Below, in pieces: positions 28,122 through 37,971 of a DNA stretch of 47,124 bases (the stretch's first letter is position 1; every line of letters begins with the position of its first letter). This DNA comes from an uncultured Methanobrevibacter sp. (GTDB lineage: Archaea; Methanobacteriota; Methanobacteria; Methanobacteriales; Methanobacteriaceae). The translations under genes were made by a program, and so were the position numbers. The notes beneath the pieces were generated by a model. It did not search any database and had not been told where the DNA came from. It saw nothing but the letters and a program-made list of their open reading frames with translations. Location of the stretch: contig OMVY01000013.1 of assembly GCA_900314635.1 (NCBI GenBank), forward strand, positions 1 to 47,124, read 5' to 3'.

Positions 28122-29786
28122 TTAAGTTTCATCTTTCTCGTTTAATTCTATGCTTTTAGCTATTTGCCATGAAGATTCAAACAAGCTTTTGATATTGCTT
28201 ATTGAATCAGCATCATTATAAACAGCACCGTATTCAACGCTGTCTTCATCAACAGCATTGGAAATCAATAATGCATAGGAATCATCACTGATTAAATTGA
28301 ATGAGTCTATTGAAGACAAGGTTCTTATATCGACGCCCTTTTCCATCAAGGAAGATAACAGGTCTTTGTAGTTTGAATCATCCAGATCCACATCTTGAAT
28401 GATGACTCTGGATTTCACATTAGTCAGACTGGAGAGGAATGAATCTGTCAGGTCATTAATTGACTGAACTTCAAGAAGCAATTCTTCCTTAGAATGCTTG
28501 GCAACTTCTTCAAAAGCTTCCTGAGAGGTGAGAATTCCCCTGTCGCAAATCACATAGCTGTTTAATAATTTTGGAATAGGCAGTGATTCTGGATCGTTTG
28601 GATCAATTTGAATAGGTTTTTTAGATTCCTCTTCCACTGCAGCATCTTTAGAATCCTTAGCATCGGCAACTGAGGAAACTGATGTAGGTCTAGGCAAGGT
28701 TTTTCTAAATGATTCTATATTATCCAAACCAAGAGTGTCCTTGGCCTTAGACTGATGTTCTTTAGATGATTCCTCCACATCGGTTTTCTTGGTTTCCTGA
28801 GGAGCAATGCCCTTGTCAACATCATTTAAAATCTCAACTGAACTTTCATAAGGATCAAAAGTGCCCTCTAAGGAGTCCTCAACCTCATCTGATACTGCTT
28901 CCTCTTCATTATGAATAGGAGTGATATAATCTTCGAATTCAAAATCGCTCTCTTCAACTTCCTCCTCGTCAAAAATCACATTGTTGTAAACTGTATTTTC
29001 TGATTGGGAGAGATTGTATGTAGGCTCCAGATACTCATCATCATGGATAGGGATGATTATATCCTCATCAAGAATATTTGGAGTGATGCTGTACTTGTCT
29101 TCATCAAGTGGGGCTTCCGGCTCGGAATATTCTTCAAGGCTTGAATTAGCCAGGGCCTGTGATATTTCGCGAGATCTTCTTGGGACAGCGGCCAGGTTCA
29201 ATTCATCTTCAGATTTTCTTTTTGGCCTTCGGGTGACTCTCATAGGCTTTTCATAATTTGGAGTGAAATATACCTGGTTTGTATTTCCTGAATTGCGACT
29301 GTCTGAGAAGTATGCAAACTGTCTTCTTCTTGAAGGAGTTATATTTGGTTTTGGATTATAAAGATCAGTGGAATTATGAGAATCTTTGAAATCATTTTTT
29401 TCATATGAGTCAAAGGTCTTATTGATAGACTCTGCATAGTTTCTTTTTGGAGTGTTTAATACAGTTTTGGAGTCTATTTCCTTTTTAGAATCCTGTAAAC
29501 GATTGCTTAAATTTTTAGCACCTTGCTTAATTTGGTCTCTATTTCTGGAATTTTTAGAATTTGAAACCTGCAATTGGGTTTGAATGCTTTTCGGTCCGGA
29601 TTTTCTGGAAAGGCTTCCTGAAAATCCTTTCAATAATACAGGAAGCAGTTTGTATAATCCAAACAAGGTCACTAAAAGACCAACAATCAAAATCAAATCT
29701 ATTAAACGATAAGCCAAACTTGCATAAACAAGCACTATACCTACAGCTGTTATTAAAACTCCAGTTAAGACATCTGTATCTGCCAC
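28122..29786 (-). CDS. membrane-anchored protein with disordered linker and sensor-like C-terminus
   Basis: The 554 residues open with two or three membrane segments (about residues 8-52). A basic then acidic low-complexity linker follows to about residue 400. A globular C-terminal domain (about 405-545) starts LLNSYVICDRGILTS and contains YALLISN and EYGAVYNDADSIS-KSLFESSWQIAKSI. That end resembles the phospholipase D-like/TrmB-type sensor domain fold used in archaeal regulators, but no catalytic HKD motif is seen. I cannot name a family. It lies upstream of UPF0173 on the same strand and divergent from the pilin genes. A signalling or surface-scaffold role is a guess. Confidence 0.5.
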   Translation of the reverse strand: MADTDVLTGVLITAVGIVLVYASLAYRLIDLILIVGLLVTLFGLYKLLPVLLKGFSGSLSRKSGPKSIQTQLQVSNSKNSRNRDQIKQGAKNLSNRLQDSKKEIDSKTVLNTPKRNYAESINKTFDSYEKNDFKDSHNSTDLYNPKPNITPSRRRQFAYFSDSRNSGNTNQVYFTPNYEKPMRVTRRPKRKSEDELNLAAVPRRSREISQALANSSLEEYSEPEAPLDEDKYSITPNILDEDIIIPIHDDEYLEPTYNLSQSENTVYNNVIFDEEEVEESDFEFEDYITPIHNEEEAVSDEVEDSLEGTFDPYESSVEILNDVDKGIAPQETKKTDVEESSKEHQSKAKDTLGLDNIESFRKTLPRPTSVSSVADAKDSKDAAVEEESKKPIQIDPNDPESLPIPKLLNSYVICDRGILTSQEAFEEVAKHSKEELLLEVQSINDLTDSFLSSLTNVKSRVIIQDVDLDDSNYKDLLSSLMEKGVDIRTLSSIDSFNLISDDSYALLISNAVDEDSVEYGAVYNDADSISNIKSLFESSWQIAKSIELNEKDET

Positions 29787-30438
29787 TTATAATCACCCAT
29801 AAATAAAAAATTATAATCCATATCTTAATAAACGGCAAAAAATTTGCATATTAAAGCGAAATTTGATAAATAAACAGTTTAAGCCATTTATTAAATTAAC
29901 CATTATTAATATTTATTTATACCATAACTTATTTATATAATTTTGTTTTTTTAAGTTCTTAAAATAAGCTATTTTTATGAAAAATTTAGTAATTCTAACT
30001 AAAAATAGTAAATAAAAATATTTAATTAAGATATAAAAAATTAAGTAAAAAAAAGCATAAGAAAATTAAAAAATAAGTTTTATTTATAAAATTTTTTTAT
30101 AAAATTGATTTCTATTTGTAAAATATTTTAGATTGGAAAAAAGTTTGAACTTGAAGAAATATTCCAAAATGATAAAAATAATTATACACTTGAAAAATAT
30201 TCCAAACTGAAAAATAATTATACACTTGAAAAATATTCCAAAATGATAAAAAATTTCAAATTATAAAATTAGTTTAAACTTAAAAAAATGCTTTAAATTT
30301 TAAAATATATTTCAAATTTGATTAAATTTTTTAAATCAATGATAATATTGATTTAAATTAGAAATATTGCATTTAAAAAAAGTTATATTTAAATATAATC
30401 AATTTAAAAGTATTAATACAAAAAATGAGGTTAAAATA
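29787..30438. other. 652-bp AT-rich gap with minisatellite; pilin promoter region
   Basis: No gene is seen. Positions 30149-30257 hold about three copies of a unit of roughly 37 bp built on ACTTGAAAAATATTCCAAAA. The segment before 30439 contains TTATATTTAAATATAA, a plausible TATA box for the pilin pair. The rest is A/T runs without further structure that I can support. Confidence 0.5.
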
Positions 30439-30699
30439 ATGTTAATTAAAAAATATAACAACAAGAAATCAAATTTGGAAAGCCTTTTTGCTGGAGCAAA
30501 AAGAACATTTGAAAAAGCAGTCAAGGAAAATTCAGCTCAAGGAGCTGCTGAATACATACTTCTCTTTGGAGGAGTCATTGTCATTGCCCTTGCAGGATTA
30601 TTGATTTACAGATCTTATTTTGCAAGCTCAGCAAGTGGATTGAATGCTACAAAGGATATCAATTCCATTAGAGACAATATGACTAGCCTTCAAATCTAG
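30439..30699 (+). CDS. class III signal-peptide (pilin-like) protein 1
   Basis: This 86-residue protein has a positively charged N-terminus and the archaeal class III motif around [12 protein letters not shown], with cleavage expected just before Q. A 20-residue hydrophobic helix ([14 protein letters not shown]) follows and assembles such subunits into type IV pilus-like filaments. The frame stays open 24 codons upstream, but TGAGGT lies ten bases before the ATG at 30439, so this start is chosen. The second pilin-like gene begins 8 bp after its stop. No prepilin peptidase or pilus ATPase is in the window. Confidence 0.85.
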   Translation: MLIKKYNNKKSNLESLFAGAKRTFEKAVKENSAQGAAEYILLFGGVIVIALAGLLIYRSYFASSASGLNATKDINSIRDNMTSLQI

Positions 30700-30707
30700 G
30701 TTTTGAT

Positions 30708-30938
30708 ATGAAAATTGAATATCCCCTATTAGAATCCTTTGAATCGAGCTATGCTTTAAGAAGGTTTTTTAGGGAAGACAATGGCCAGACAAGTGTTGAA
30801 GTGATTCTATTGATTGGCGCTGTTCTTGTTTTAACAATAATCAGCGGAACATATATCTATAGAATTAATTCAAGCATAAATAATCAATTCAACGAGACAA
30901 TAACAAAATCTCGTGACTTTATGCTTGGCAAAATATGA
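30708..30938 (+). CDS. class III signal-peptide (pilin-like) protein 2
   Basis: This 76-residue protein has a charged N-terminal leader (about 26 residues), then GQTSVEVILLIGAVLVLTII. This has the Q-x3-E class III processing site and the hydrophobic assembly helix. A short polar C-terminus follows. It is 8 bp downstream of the first pilin-like gene with AGGT before its ATG, so the two form an operon and probably build one filament, perhaps a major and a minor subunit. Function as adhesion pilus or pseudopilus is inferred. Confidence 0.82.
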   Translation: MKIEYPLLESFESSYALRRFFREDNGQTSVEVILLIGAVLVLTIISGTYIYRINSSINNQFNETITKSRDFMLGKI

Positions 30939-31077
30939 CCTATTAAAATTAAAAACTGCAAGGTAGAGCCAAATATTTAACAGTGATTATTAGTTAATTT
31001 TAAGAAATAGCTAATAATTACTGGTTAAATTAAAAAATATTGAAATAAATAGTCTCTTTCTAAAAAAATAAAAAATT

Positions 31078-31199
31078 AGAAACTATAAGAAAAAATAATA
31101 AAATCAATAATCATTATAAAAAAAACTAGAAACTATAAGAAAAAATAATAAAATCAATAATCATTATAAAAAAAACTAGAAATTAAAGAAAAAATAATA
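31078..31199. repeat. 50-bp tandem repeat between convergent genes
   Basis: Two complete and one partial copies of a 50-bp A-rich unit (containing AACTATAAGAAAAAATAATA and then AAATCAATAATCATTAT). It fills the gap between the pilin operon and the polyferredoxin gene, which converge here. Confidence 0.75.
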
Positions 31200-31229
31200 A
31201 AAAAAGAGAAATTAAATAAAATTAATTAT

Positions 31230-32207
31230 TTAATTAAGAATCTTATCAAATGCTGCTTTCCAGGAAGCGGATGCAACATTTTCCAATTTCATTGAAGTTC
31301 TGTTGACATTGATTCTCTCAGTAGGACATACTTTAGCACAAGCCCCACATAACATGCAGGTATTAGCATCGAAGTTTGATACATTATCCACAAGTTTAAC
31401 GGATTCACAAGCGCAGATGTCCACACATGAAGCGCATCCGACACAATCAATATCATCAGCAACAGTCAAAGCGCCTTCAAATGGTTTAGTGACTTTTGCA
31501 GCATCAACAGGACAGACTTCCTCACACCATCCACAGTTAATGCACTCGCTGCCTATGAAAATATCACCGGTAATTTCAGCCTTTTCAAAGGTGTCGCTGT
31601 ACATGCATCCACTGCAGACTGCTTTAATAGCTTCCTGAGGGCAGGATCTTTTACATACAAGACAATAGACACATTTGTCCTCATCAACGCTGATGGAATC
31701 AAGTAGCTTGCCGTTGCTTGCTTCAAGGCTGATAGCCTCAGCAGGACACATCTCAGCACATACTTGACAATATATGCACTTGTCTTCATCTATTGATATT
31801 TCACCTTTAAGCAATGCGCTTCTCTCAGGCAGAATCCTTTTGTAGAAAATAGTATCCTGAGGACATACCTCATGGCATCTTCCACATAATTCACATAAAT
31901 CTTCATCAATATTAGAATCATGAGTCCAATTAGGGTAGTTAGCTAATTCCTTGGTGTCTTTTCCATCAATTTCAAAGGTTAAAGCACCGAATGCACAGGA
32001 TGATGCGCATAATCCGCATAATACACAAGTTTCATCATCTATGCGGAGATAATCTCCATCAGCTTTACCTCTCCTAATAGCTAAAACATCATTCAAACTT
32101 AAAGAATCAGTAGGACAGCAGTCTGTACAGATTCCACAAGCCACACACATATCATTGCTGTGAGTCAATTTTCTTGACTCCACTCCATCTCTTTGAACAA
32201 AAACCAT
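31230..32207 (-). CDS. fwdF: FwdF/FmdF-like polyferredoxin with eight [4Fe-4S] motifs
   Basis: The 325 residues contain eight C-x2-C-x2-C-x3-C motifs, each starting one ferredoxin half (CVACGICTDCC, CVLCGLC, CELCGRC, CIYCQVC, CVYCLVC, CINCGWC, CVGCASC, CMLCGAC). A further CSGCM pair lies between the fifth and sixth. Eight cubane clusters are what the FwdF subunit of formylmethanofuran dehydrogenase carries, wiring electrons to CO2 reduction, the first step of methanogenesis. No other fwd gene is in the window. The gene may therefore be a paralogue or serve another redox partner. Alternatively it is a different methanogen polyferredoxin; the eight-motif count and spacing favour FwdF. Confidence 0.72.
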   Translation of the reverse strand: MVFVQRDGVESRKLTHSNDMCVACGICTDCCPTDSLSLNDVLAIRRGKADGDYLRIDDETCVLCGLCASSCAFGALTFEIDGKDTKELANYPNWTHDSNIDEDLCELCGRCHEVCPQDTIFYKRILPERSALLKGEISIDEDKCIYCQVCAEMCPAEAISLEASNGKLLDSISVDEDKCVYCLVCKRSCPQEAIKAVCSGCMYSDTFEKAEITGDIFIGSECINCGWCEEVCPVDAAKVTKPFEGALTVADDIDCVGCASCVDICACESVKLVDNVSNFDANTCMLCGACAKVCPTERINVNRTSMKLENVASASWKAAFDKILN

Positions 32208-32473
32208 AATAATCCCAACATGTAATATTACATATTTATATATTTTTACATCATTATTAATAACTTTATCGAAGTGTATATATAAACATATCGATTTTAA
32301 ATTTAGTTATACCTAAAAATATGGAAGTTTTACAAGATTTTTTTAAAAATAATTAGTAAAATATGATAAAATATAAAAAAAGTATTAAAATATCTTAAAA
32401 ATTGAAAAATAAAGCCCTAGACAACTCTAAAAAATTAAAAAAACAAGCACCAAAAACTCCAGAAATTAGAAAA

Positions 32474-32581
32474 ATAAAACCAGAAACAAGTTCAAAATTA
32501 ATAGAAAAAATAAAACTAGAAACAAGTTCAAAATTAATAGAAAAAATAAAACTAGAAACAAGTTCAAAATTAATAGAAAAA
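32474..32581. repeat. 36-bp tandem repeat, three units
   Basis: Three near-perfect 36-bp units built on ATAAAACTAGAAACAAGTTC lie in the gap between the polyferredoxin and CoaD genes; the first unit has CCAG for CTAG. A degenerate fourth follows. The plus strand is open as K-x-KLETSSKLIE-type 12-residue repeats after a TTG at 32402, but there is no ribosome site or promoter evident. Probably non-coding; see the finding on 36-bp arrays. Confidence 0.8.
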
Positions 32582-32645
32582 AACTAGAAATAATCGAAAA
32601 AAAGATTAGAAAAATAAAACTAGAAACAACTTAATAGAAAAAATA

Positions 32646-33101
32646 TTAAATCAATTCGCCTTTTTTATTTATTTCTCCTTTTCTAATTCGTGTAGAAGAA
32701 ATAGGAATGCCGTCATCCGCCAGAACAAATTTAACAACAACAATATCCAAAGGCTTCATGCCTTTCTCAACTCGGATATCATTAATTTTCAAGGCATTTG
32801 GTTCTGTCTCTTCGCTGACAACAATGGCATCAAAATCAGGATCTACAACAGTGGGCCCGTAGGCATCATCCAAACGGGAAATATGGAAATTTTCATGGTC
32901 GCCTTGCAGGAAATTGTTCAAATTAGTCATACGAACCTCGCAAGGGTCGATGTCCCCTTCCTTCAATCCTGCAAAAGCATTTGAAGTAACACCAATCTCC
33001 ACGCTTTTACCTATCTCAAAAGCCTTTGCAATCAGACTTCTATGACCATAGTGAAACTTGTCGAAAGTTCCCCCAACAGCCACACGGTTATATTTCTCCA
33101 T
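32646..33101 (-). CDS. coaD: archaeal phosphopantetheine adenylyltransferase
   Basis: This 151-residue nucleotidyltransferase makes dephospho-CoA from ATP and 4'-phosphopantetheine in coenzyme A synthesis. The HxGH-type ATP motif is GGTFDKFHYGHRSL (residues 10-23) and the C-terminal ISSTRIRKGEI is the ISSTxIR signature. It is the short archaeal version, about the usual length. It has its own ATG and a gap of more than 300 bp upstream. Confidence 0.93.
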   Translation of the reverse strand: MEKYNRVAVGGTFDKFHYGHRSLIAKAFEIGKSVEIGVTSNAFAGLKEGDIDPCEVRMTNLNNFLQGDHENFHISRLDDAYGPTVVDPDFDAIVVSEETEPNALKINDIRVEKGMKPLDIVVVKFVLADDGIPISSTRIRKGEINKKGELI

Positions 33102-33407
33102 AATATCAAATCACTAGTTAAATGCCCAAATTAATACCTAAATTAAATTTAAATTTTAAATTATTTAAACTATTTGCTTAGTTTGTTAAATTATCTGTTA
33201 AATTGATAAAAAAATCAAATCCACATAATAAAAAGTTAATAAGTGGTAATTAATTAAATAGAAAAAATTCGAAATAAAGCCTAAAAAATTAGAAAAATAC
33301 TTAGAATAAATAAAATTATAAAAGTAGAATATAAAATTAATTAAAAATTTAAAAAATAATTTAAAGAATAATTCAATAGAATTATTCTAAAAAATTCAAA
33401 TTCATAT
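33102..33407. other. 306-bp AT-rich gap, nothing else seen
   Basis: Separates coaD from the 3' end of the transglutaminase adhesin. It contains short A/T runs; no hairpin or gene was noticed. Confidence 0.5.
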
Positions 33408-35687
33408 TTAAAATGGCACAAGCACATAGTTAACAGCTTTGCTGTATGAATTGGTATTCCAGTTGTTCACACATCCCAGATTGTTTCTGCGACTTGTAGG
33501 GTCAGCAACATACCATGTCTGTGTAGCAGGGTCATATATTTGAGCCCATACGTGACCGGTATACAAACCGCTGTCAAATTTACATCCTTGAGCATGTGAA
33601 TATCTTGCATAAATACCTTGAGATCTGCAAAGAGCAACAACAAGGCTTGCCTGATCTACACAGTTACTAGAACCTGCACTTAAAGTTCCTGAAGCTCCTT
33701 TCTTACTGTTTGCATAATAGCTGTATGCAATACCGCTTCTTACGAACTCATAAATAGCATTAGCTTTCTCAATGTTTGTCTTTAAATCCTTAGTCAAACT
33801 GGCTGCTTTTTTCTTTAAAGCAGAATTAAGCTTGGAATAACCACCGGTTTTCAAATACTTTGCAAATTCATCTGCATCGAATTTTTCCTTCACATTCAGC
33901 AATATCTTGTACTGTTTGGAACTTACTCCACCATAAATGGCTTTACATGCTCCAGAAGAACTGATTTTAACATTCAAAGTTTTAGACAACTTGGCGCTTT
34001 GATAACCCTCGGTTCCTCCAAATTTAATGGTTATTGGATATTTTCCTATAGGATTGTTAATTGCAAAGCTTGCCTTGCCTTTTGAATTTGTTTTCTTGGT
34101 ATATGTCTTGCCGTCAATTGTCAAGCTTACCTTTTGACCTGATAGGACTTTCTTATTAGAGTCCTTCAAGGTAACTGTAATTGAATTTCCTGATTGAACT
34201 GAAGTTGCTGATAAAGACAAGCTGGTTTTCAATTTAGCCACAGTAACATCATAATGATTTGTTTCCTTGTTGTATTTGCTGTCTCCAGCATAACTGGCTG
34301 TGACATCATATTTGCCCAATTCACCCAGCTTGATGCTAGCTACTCCATTGGAGTTTGTTTGAACTTTATGGGTGGTTCCATTCACCTTGAATGTTACAGT
34401 TCTGTTAGCCAAAGCCTTTCCTGTTGAGGAATGCTTTAAAGTAACAGAGAATGAACTTCCATAAGGAACAGTACTTCCTGAACTGCTCATGTCAACATTA
34501 GCCTTTACCGGACTTAATTCAAAGGTTTTGCTGGATTTCTTAGCATATTTGTCACCTGCATAGCTTACCTTTACAGTCACAGGATTCAGGGAATTTATAT
34601 TAACGCTGGCTTGTCCTTTTGAATTGGTAGTGCGTGTATAAGTCTTTCCTGTTGTATTAAGTGCAAAAGTGACTTTTTTACCGGATATGGCCTTGTCTGT
34701 ACCCACATTCTTTAAAGTGATTGTGAAAGGACTGTCGACAGCAATTGAAGTATCGCCTGAAATTTCAGATTTAGGCTTGTAAATGCTTACAGTGTAAGAT
34801 TTGCTAATTGCTCCGTAGTTAATGCTTCCTTTATAAATCGCTTTAACCTTCAGGGTCTTATAGGATTTTATTTTAAAGCTTGCAACTCCATTCTTATTGG
34901 TTCTAGCAGTATAAGTCTTATTCAAATTGCTTACTTTAAATTTAATCTTCTTGTTATTCAACAACCTTCCGGTCTTTGAATTTTTCAAAGTGATTTTAAA
35001 ATAACCATTGTAAGGAGCGGAACTGGATCCTGTCATAGAGGATTTGGATATCTTATGTGCCAGTTTTGCTGAAACAGAACTGCTTTTGGCACTGCTGTCA
35101 CCTGCAAAGCTTACCTTGATTTTGACAGTCTTATTATAGAAAAGGTCTTTGCTTGCATATCCTTTGGAATCTGTGGTTCTGGTATAGGTTTTACCATTGA
35201 TGGTAATTTTCACCTTTTTGCCGCTTAAAGCCTTGCCTGTATCCTGATTTAATAATCGTACCTTAAAAGTGCCTCCTCTGTAATATATTTTTGTTGAGGA
35301 AGTAATTTTAAGCTGGGTAGCACATTTAGTAGTCTTTGTGTCATTAGTGCTTGAACTGGCATTGGAGCTTAAAGTGGTAGAATCTGTAGAAGATATGGTA
35401 TTTTCACTTGTAGAAGCCACGACATCATGATTTGATGATGAACTTAAGGCTTCGGAATTTTCTTCATCGGATTCTGTTGAACCAACAGCGTTATCTTCCG
35501 CCTGACTTGAACTGTCTAAACTCTCAATTGAGTTGGTATCTAATGCAATATTATCATAATCACTGGTTCCAAGAGAATTTGAATTATTTGACACATCCTC
35601 GACATTACTTGCTGAAACTGTGGAAACACCTGCCAATAATACTAGCAAGCATAACACAAGAAGTAATGCTTTATTCTCTAACGAAAT
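33408..35687 (-). CDS. Ig-like-repeat adhesin with C-terminal transglutaminase-like domain
   Basis: The 759 residues hold a signal peptide (LLLVLCLLVLLAGVSTVSA), a Ser-rich spacer, about five Ig-like repeats (residues about 120-570, each with a K-TYTRTTDSKG-type turn), and a C-terminal transglutaminase-like domain. The catalytic triad is visible: Cys in SNCVDQAS (about 676), His in TGHVWAQ (about 712) and Asp in VADPTS (about 729). Such domains hydrolyse or cross-link peptides; in methanogens relatives act on pseudomurein peptides. No in-frame ATG exists after the last stop. ATT at 35687 lies five bases after GAGGTG and yields a complete basic-hydrophobic signal peptide, so it is taken as the start. 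GTG at 35657 would remove the basic residues. Confidence 0.75.
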   Translation of the reverse strand: MSLENKALLLVLCLLVLLAGVSTVSASNVEDVSNNSNSLGTSDYDNIALDTNSIESLDSSSQAEDNAVGSTESDEENSEALSSSSNHDVVASTSENTISSTDSTTLSSNASSSTNDTKTTKCATQLKITSSTKIYYRGGTFKVRLLNQDTGKALSGKKVKITINGKTYTRTTDSKGYASKDLFYNKTVKIKVSFAGDSSAKSSSVSAKLAHKISKSSMTGSSSAPYNGYFKITLKNSKTGRLLNNKKIKFKVSNLNKTYTARTNKNGVASFKIKSYKTLKVKAIYKGSINYGAISKSYTVSIYKPKSEISGDTSIAVDSPFTITLKNVGTDKAISGKKVTFALNTTGKTYTRTTNSKGQASVNINSLNPVTVKVSYAGDKYAKKSSKTFELSPVKANVDMSSSGSTVPYGSSFSVTLKHSSTGKALANRTVTFKVNGTTHKVQTNSNGVASIKLGELGKYDVTASYAGDSKYNKETNHYDVTVAKLKTSLSLSATSVQSGNSITVTLKDSNKKVLSGQKVSLTIDGKTYTKKTNSKGKASFAINNPIGKYPITIKFGGTEGYQSAKLSKTLNVKISSSGACKAIYGGVSSKQYKILLNVKEKFDADEFAKYLKTGGYSKLNSALKKKAASLTKDLKTNIEKANAIYEFVRSGIAYSYYANSKKGASGTLSAGSSNCVDQASLVVALCRSQGIYARYSHAQGCKFDSGLYTGHVWAQIYDPATQTWYVADPTSRRNNLGCVNNWNTNSYSKAVNYVLVPF

Positions 35688-35690
35688 GAT

Positions 35691-36540
35691 TTCACCTCAA
35701 TACACTAAAAAAATATTAAAAATATTCTAAAAGTCTGGGAAAAAAAGAACCAATTCCTCAAATTATGAAGAATTATCCAAAAAAATTTATTTCAAGAAAT
35801 GAAATTTAGAAAAAATAATTTAAAAAATATCTAGAATACATTTTCAACTATCCTTAAATCAATGCCTTTCTAGAATTAATTTTTCACAAATTAAATTTCT
35901 AAAAAAATTGAAATAACTATAATTTTTTCACCTAAAGCTAGATAATACTTTTTTAATGTTATTAGTTAATATCGTTCTTTAGGTATATAAAGGTTTTCCA
36001 TGGATTTTTAATTAAATAAGGATTAATTAAACTTCAAATTAGCTAAAAAAATCAATATGCATATTTTTTTAAAACTTACGAACTTATAAAGTGTAAATTT
36101 TTAATTGAATAGTAATTAAGAGTTTAAAGTTAATTTAAACAACATAAAATGAATAAAATTAAAAAACTATTGATTAATCTCATTTAGTCTAAAAACTAGC
36201 TAAAAATCATTATTTTATAAAAATTTAATTGAATATGAATAAAATAATAAAAATATAAACAAATATAAGGAATTTAAGTAAAAAAAGAACAAAAATCCAT
36301 CAAAATATTTTCAATATTTTTGTTTTAATTAATCCAAATAAAAAATTGACTATGGAAATAAAATTTTTAAATTAAATTATTGATTAAAATGGTTTTTAGC
36401 TAATTAAAAGGATTAAATAAATCTTTTATAAAAAATAAAGCGATTTACTGCATTTTTAAAAAAACTATAAATATTGTCAAAATAATACTTAAAAATTAGG
36501 AATTTACTTAAAAAAACAATGTTAAATTGAATAGATTTTA
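35691..36540. other. 850-bp gap with adhesin promoter; no gene seen
   Basis: The minus strand has CCTTTATATACC at 35982-35993, a strong TATA-box candidate for the adhesin, implying a leader near 270 bases. Further right only A/T-rich filler appears, with one imperfect hairpin of CAAAATATT and AATATTTTTG near 36303. No RNA gene is recognised. Confidence 0.4.
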
Positions 36541-36578
36541 AGTATGAAAATTATAAAAAAAACAAGAAAAAAAATTAT

Positions 36579-36722
36579 AAAAAACCCACAGGAAAAACCA
36601 AGAAAAAAATAGTAAAAAAACCCACAGGAAAAACCAAGAAAAAAATAGTAAAAAAACCCAAAGGAAAAACCAAGAAAAAAATAGTAAAAAAACCCACAGG
36701 AAAAACCAAGAAAAAAAAGAAG
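36579..36722. repeat. 36-bp tandem repeat, four units, lysine-rich if translated
   Basis: Four copies of a 36-bp unit (AAACCCACAGGAAAAACC, then AAGAAAAAAATAGTAAAA) follow a degenerate copy. In one plus frame the array reads KKPTGKTKKKIV repeated in register to a TGA at 36723. An ATG at 36544 opens a compatible frame (MKIIKKTRKKIIK) but is off by one base in an A run. It lies downstream of the CDF transporter gene. More likely a minisatellite than a gene. Confidence 0.7.
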
Positions 36723-36748
36723 TGAAAAAATAAATCATGAATTAAAAT

Positions 36749-37660
36749 CTATTGTTGATCAAGTTGCTGAGTGTGGTCATATTTTATTCCAACAGGACAT
36801 GTATGAACAGTCACTCCATGAATGATATCTATATCGCTTATCACTTCATCCTGCACCTCATGGGAAATCTCATGAGCTTCCACAATATTCAAGTCTTGAG
36901 GGACTTCAATATGCATGGTTACTGTAGCATAGGATCCGAAATAATTAATTCTGATATCATGTGCGCCGCATACATTATCAACAGACAATGCCGCTTTTTT
37001 TATTTGTTCCACAAGCTCTTCAGAAGGAATCTTTCCCATGATATTATCCAGATTATCCTTTGCAACTTCAAAAGCTGTTTTAAAAATCATCAAGCTTATT
37101 ATCAGACCGATTATCGGGTCCAATTTAGGATAACCCATATTTGCAACCACAACACCTACCAGGATGCTGATTGATGATATGATGTCCACCCTTTGATGCT
37201 GACCATCAGCAACAATCGCAGGACTTTTTATCTGCCGTCCAAGATTGATGATATACTGGCTCATTGCAAAGTTCACGATAATTCCAACAAAGGCCATGCC
37301 TGCAGCCAAATAACTGGGAGTGGTGATTGGAGCGCCAAAGAAGATCTTTTCAATAGCTCCGCTGAAAATTTCAAAACCTACAATTGACAGGAAAACCACA
37401 ATTATCAATCCTGCAACAGCTTCGGCTCTGCCATGTCCTAAAGGATGCTCCCTGTCTGCAGGCTTGCTACCAACAACAAAACCTGCATATGAAATAACCG
37501 ATGTGGTTATATCAGATATGGTATGAGCACCTTCGGAAATAAGAGCATAACTTCCAGAATAAAAACCGACAGCAAAGTTGAAAACTGTTAAAAAAATATT
37601 TCCCACAATTCCCACAGTCGCCGCTTTCTTTCCAGCTTTTTCTCTTGCTTTCTTACCCAT
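36749..37660 (-). CDS. cation diffusion facilitator family transporter
   Basis: This 303-residue membrane protein has about five or six transmembrane segments followed by a cytosolic ferredoxin-like domain (residues about 215-300). Metal-site residues are visible in the second helix (SEGAHTISD, giving H and D) and the fifth (GQHQRVD), and the KPADREHPLGHGRAEAVAG loop is typical of CDF proteins. It would export divalent metal ions, such as zinc, manganese or iron, in exchange for protons. The exact metal is not clear from the motif set. It stands alone on the minus strand, with a minisatellite just downstream. Confidence 0.9.
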   Translation of the reverse strand: MGKKAREKAGKKAATVGIVGNIFLTVFNFAVGFYSGSYALISEGAHTISDITTSVISYAGFVVGSKPADREHPLGHGRAEAVAGLIIVVFLSIVGFEIFSGAIEKIFFGAPITTPSYLAAGMAFVGIIVNFAMSQYIINLGRQIKSPAIVADGQHQRVDIISSISILVGVVVANMGYPKLDPIIGLIISLMIFKTAFEVAKDNLDNIMGKIPSEELVEQIKKAALSVDNVCGAHDIRINYFGSYATVTMHIEVPQDLNIVEAHEISHEVQDEVISDIDIIHGVTVHTCPVGIKYDHTQQLDQQ

Positions 37661-37971
37661 TTTATCACAGACATTTCAATACATGATTAATTTGCTTTTA
37701 AAAAATCCCAGATATTTAATTTTACTAATGAATTTCAAGCATCTAAATTTTGGTAAAACTAAATATTTTAAAATTTAATCAAACCAAATTGCTATTTTTT
37801 TGGCATAACTAAATAATAATTCTCAAAAATTAATTTATTAATAGATTATTAAGTTTTTCTAGTAAATAAATGTTTTTAATAAAAAAAAGCAAAATTGAAA
37901 AAAATAGTAATACTTTTTGAAATATAAAAAAATAAGAAATATTGAACCTGATAGTCAGGAGATAAATTTAC

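Noticed and set aside
32402-32587. 61-codon frame through the 36-bp repeats
   Set aside because: It starts at TTG without ribosome site, and its repeats are better read as an intergenic minisatellite.
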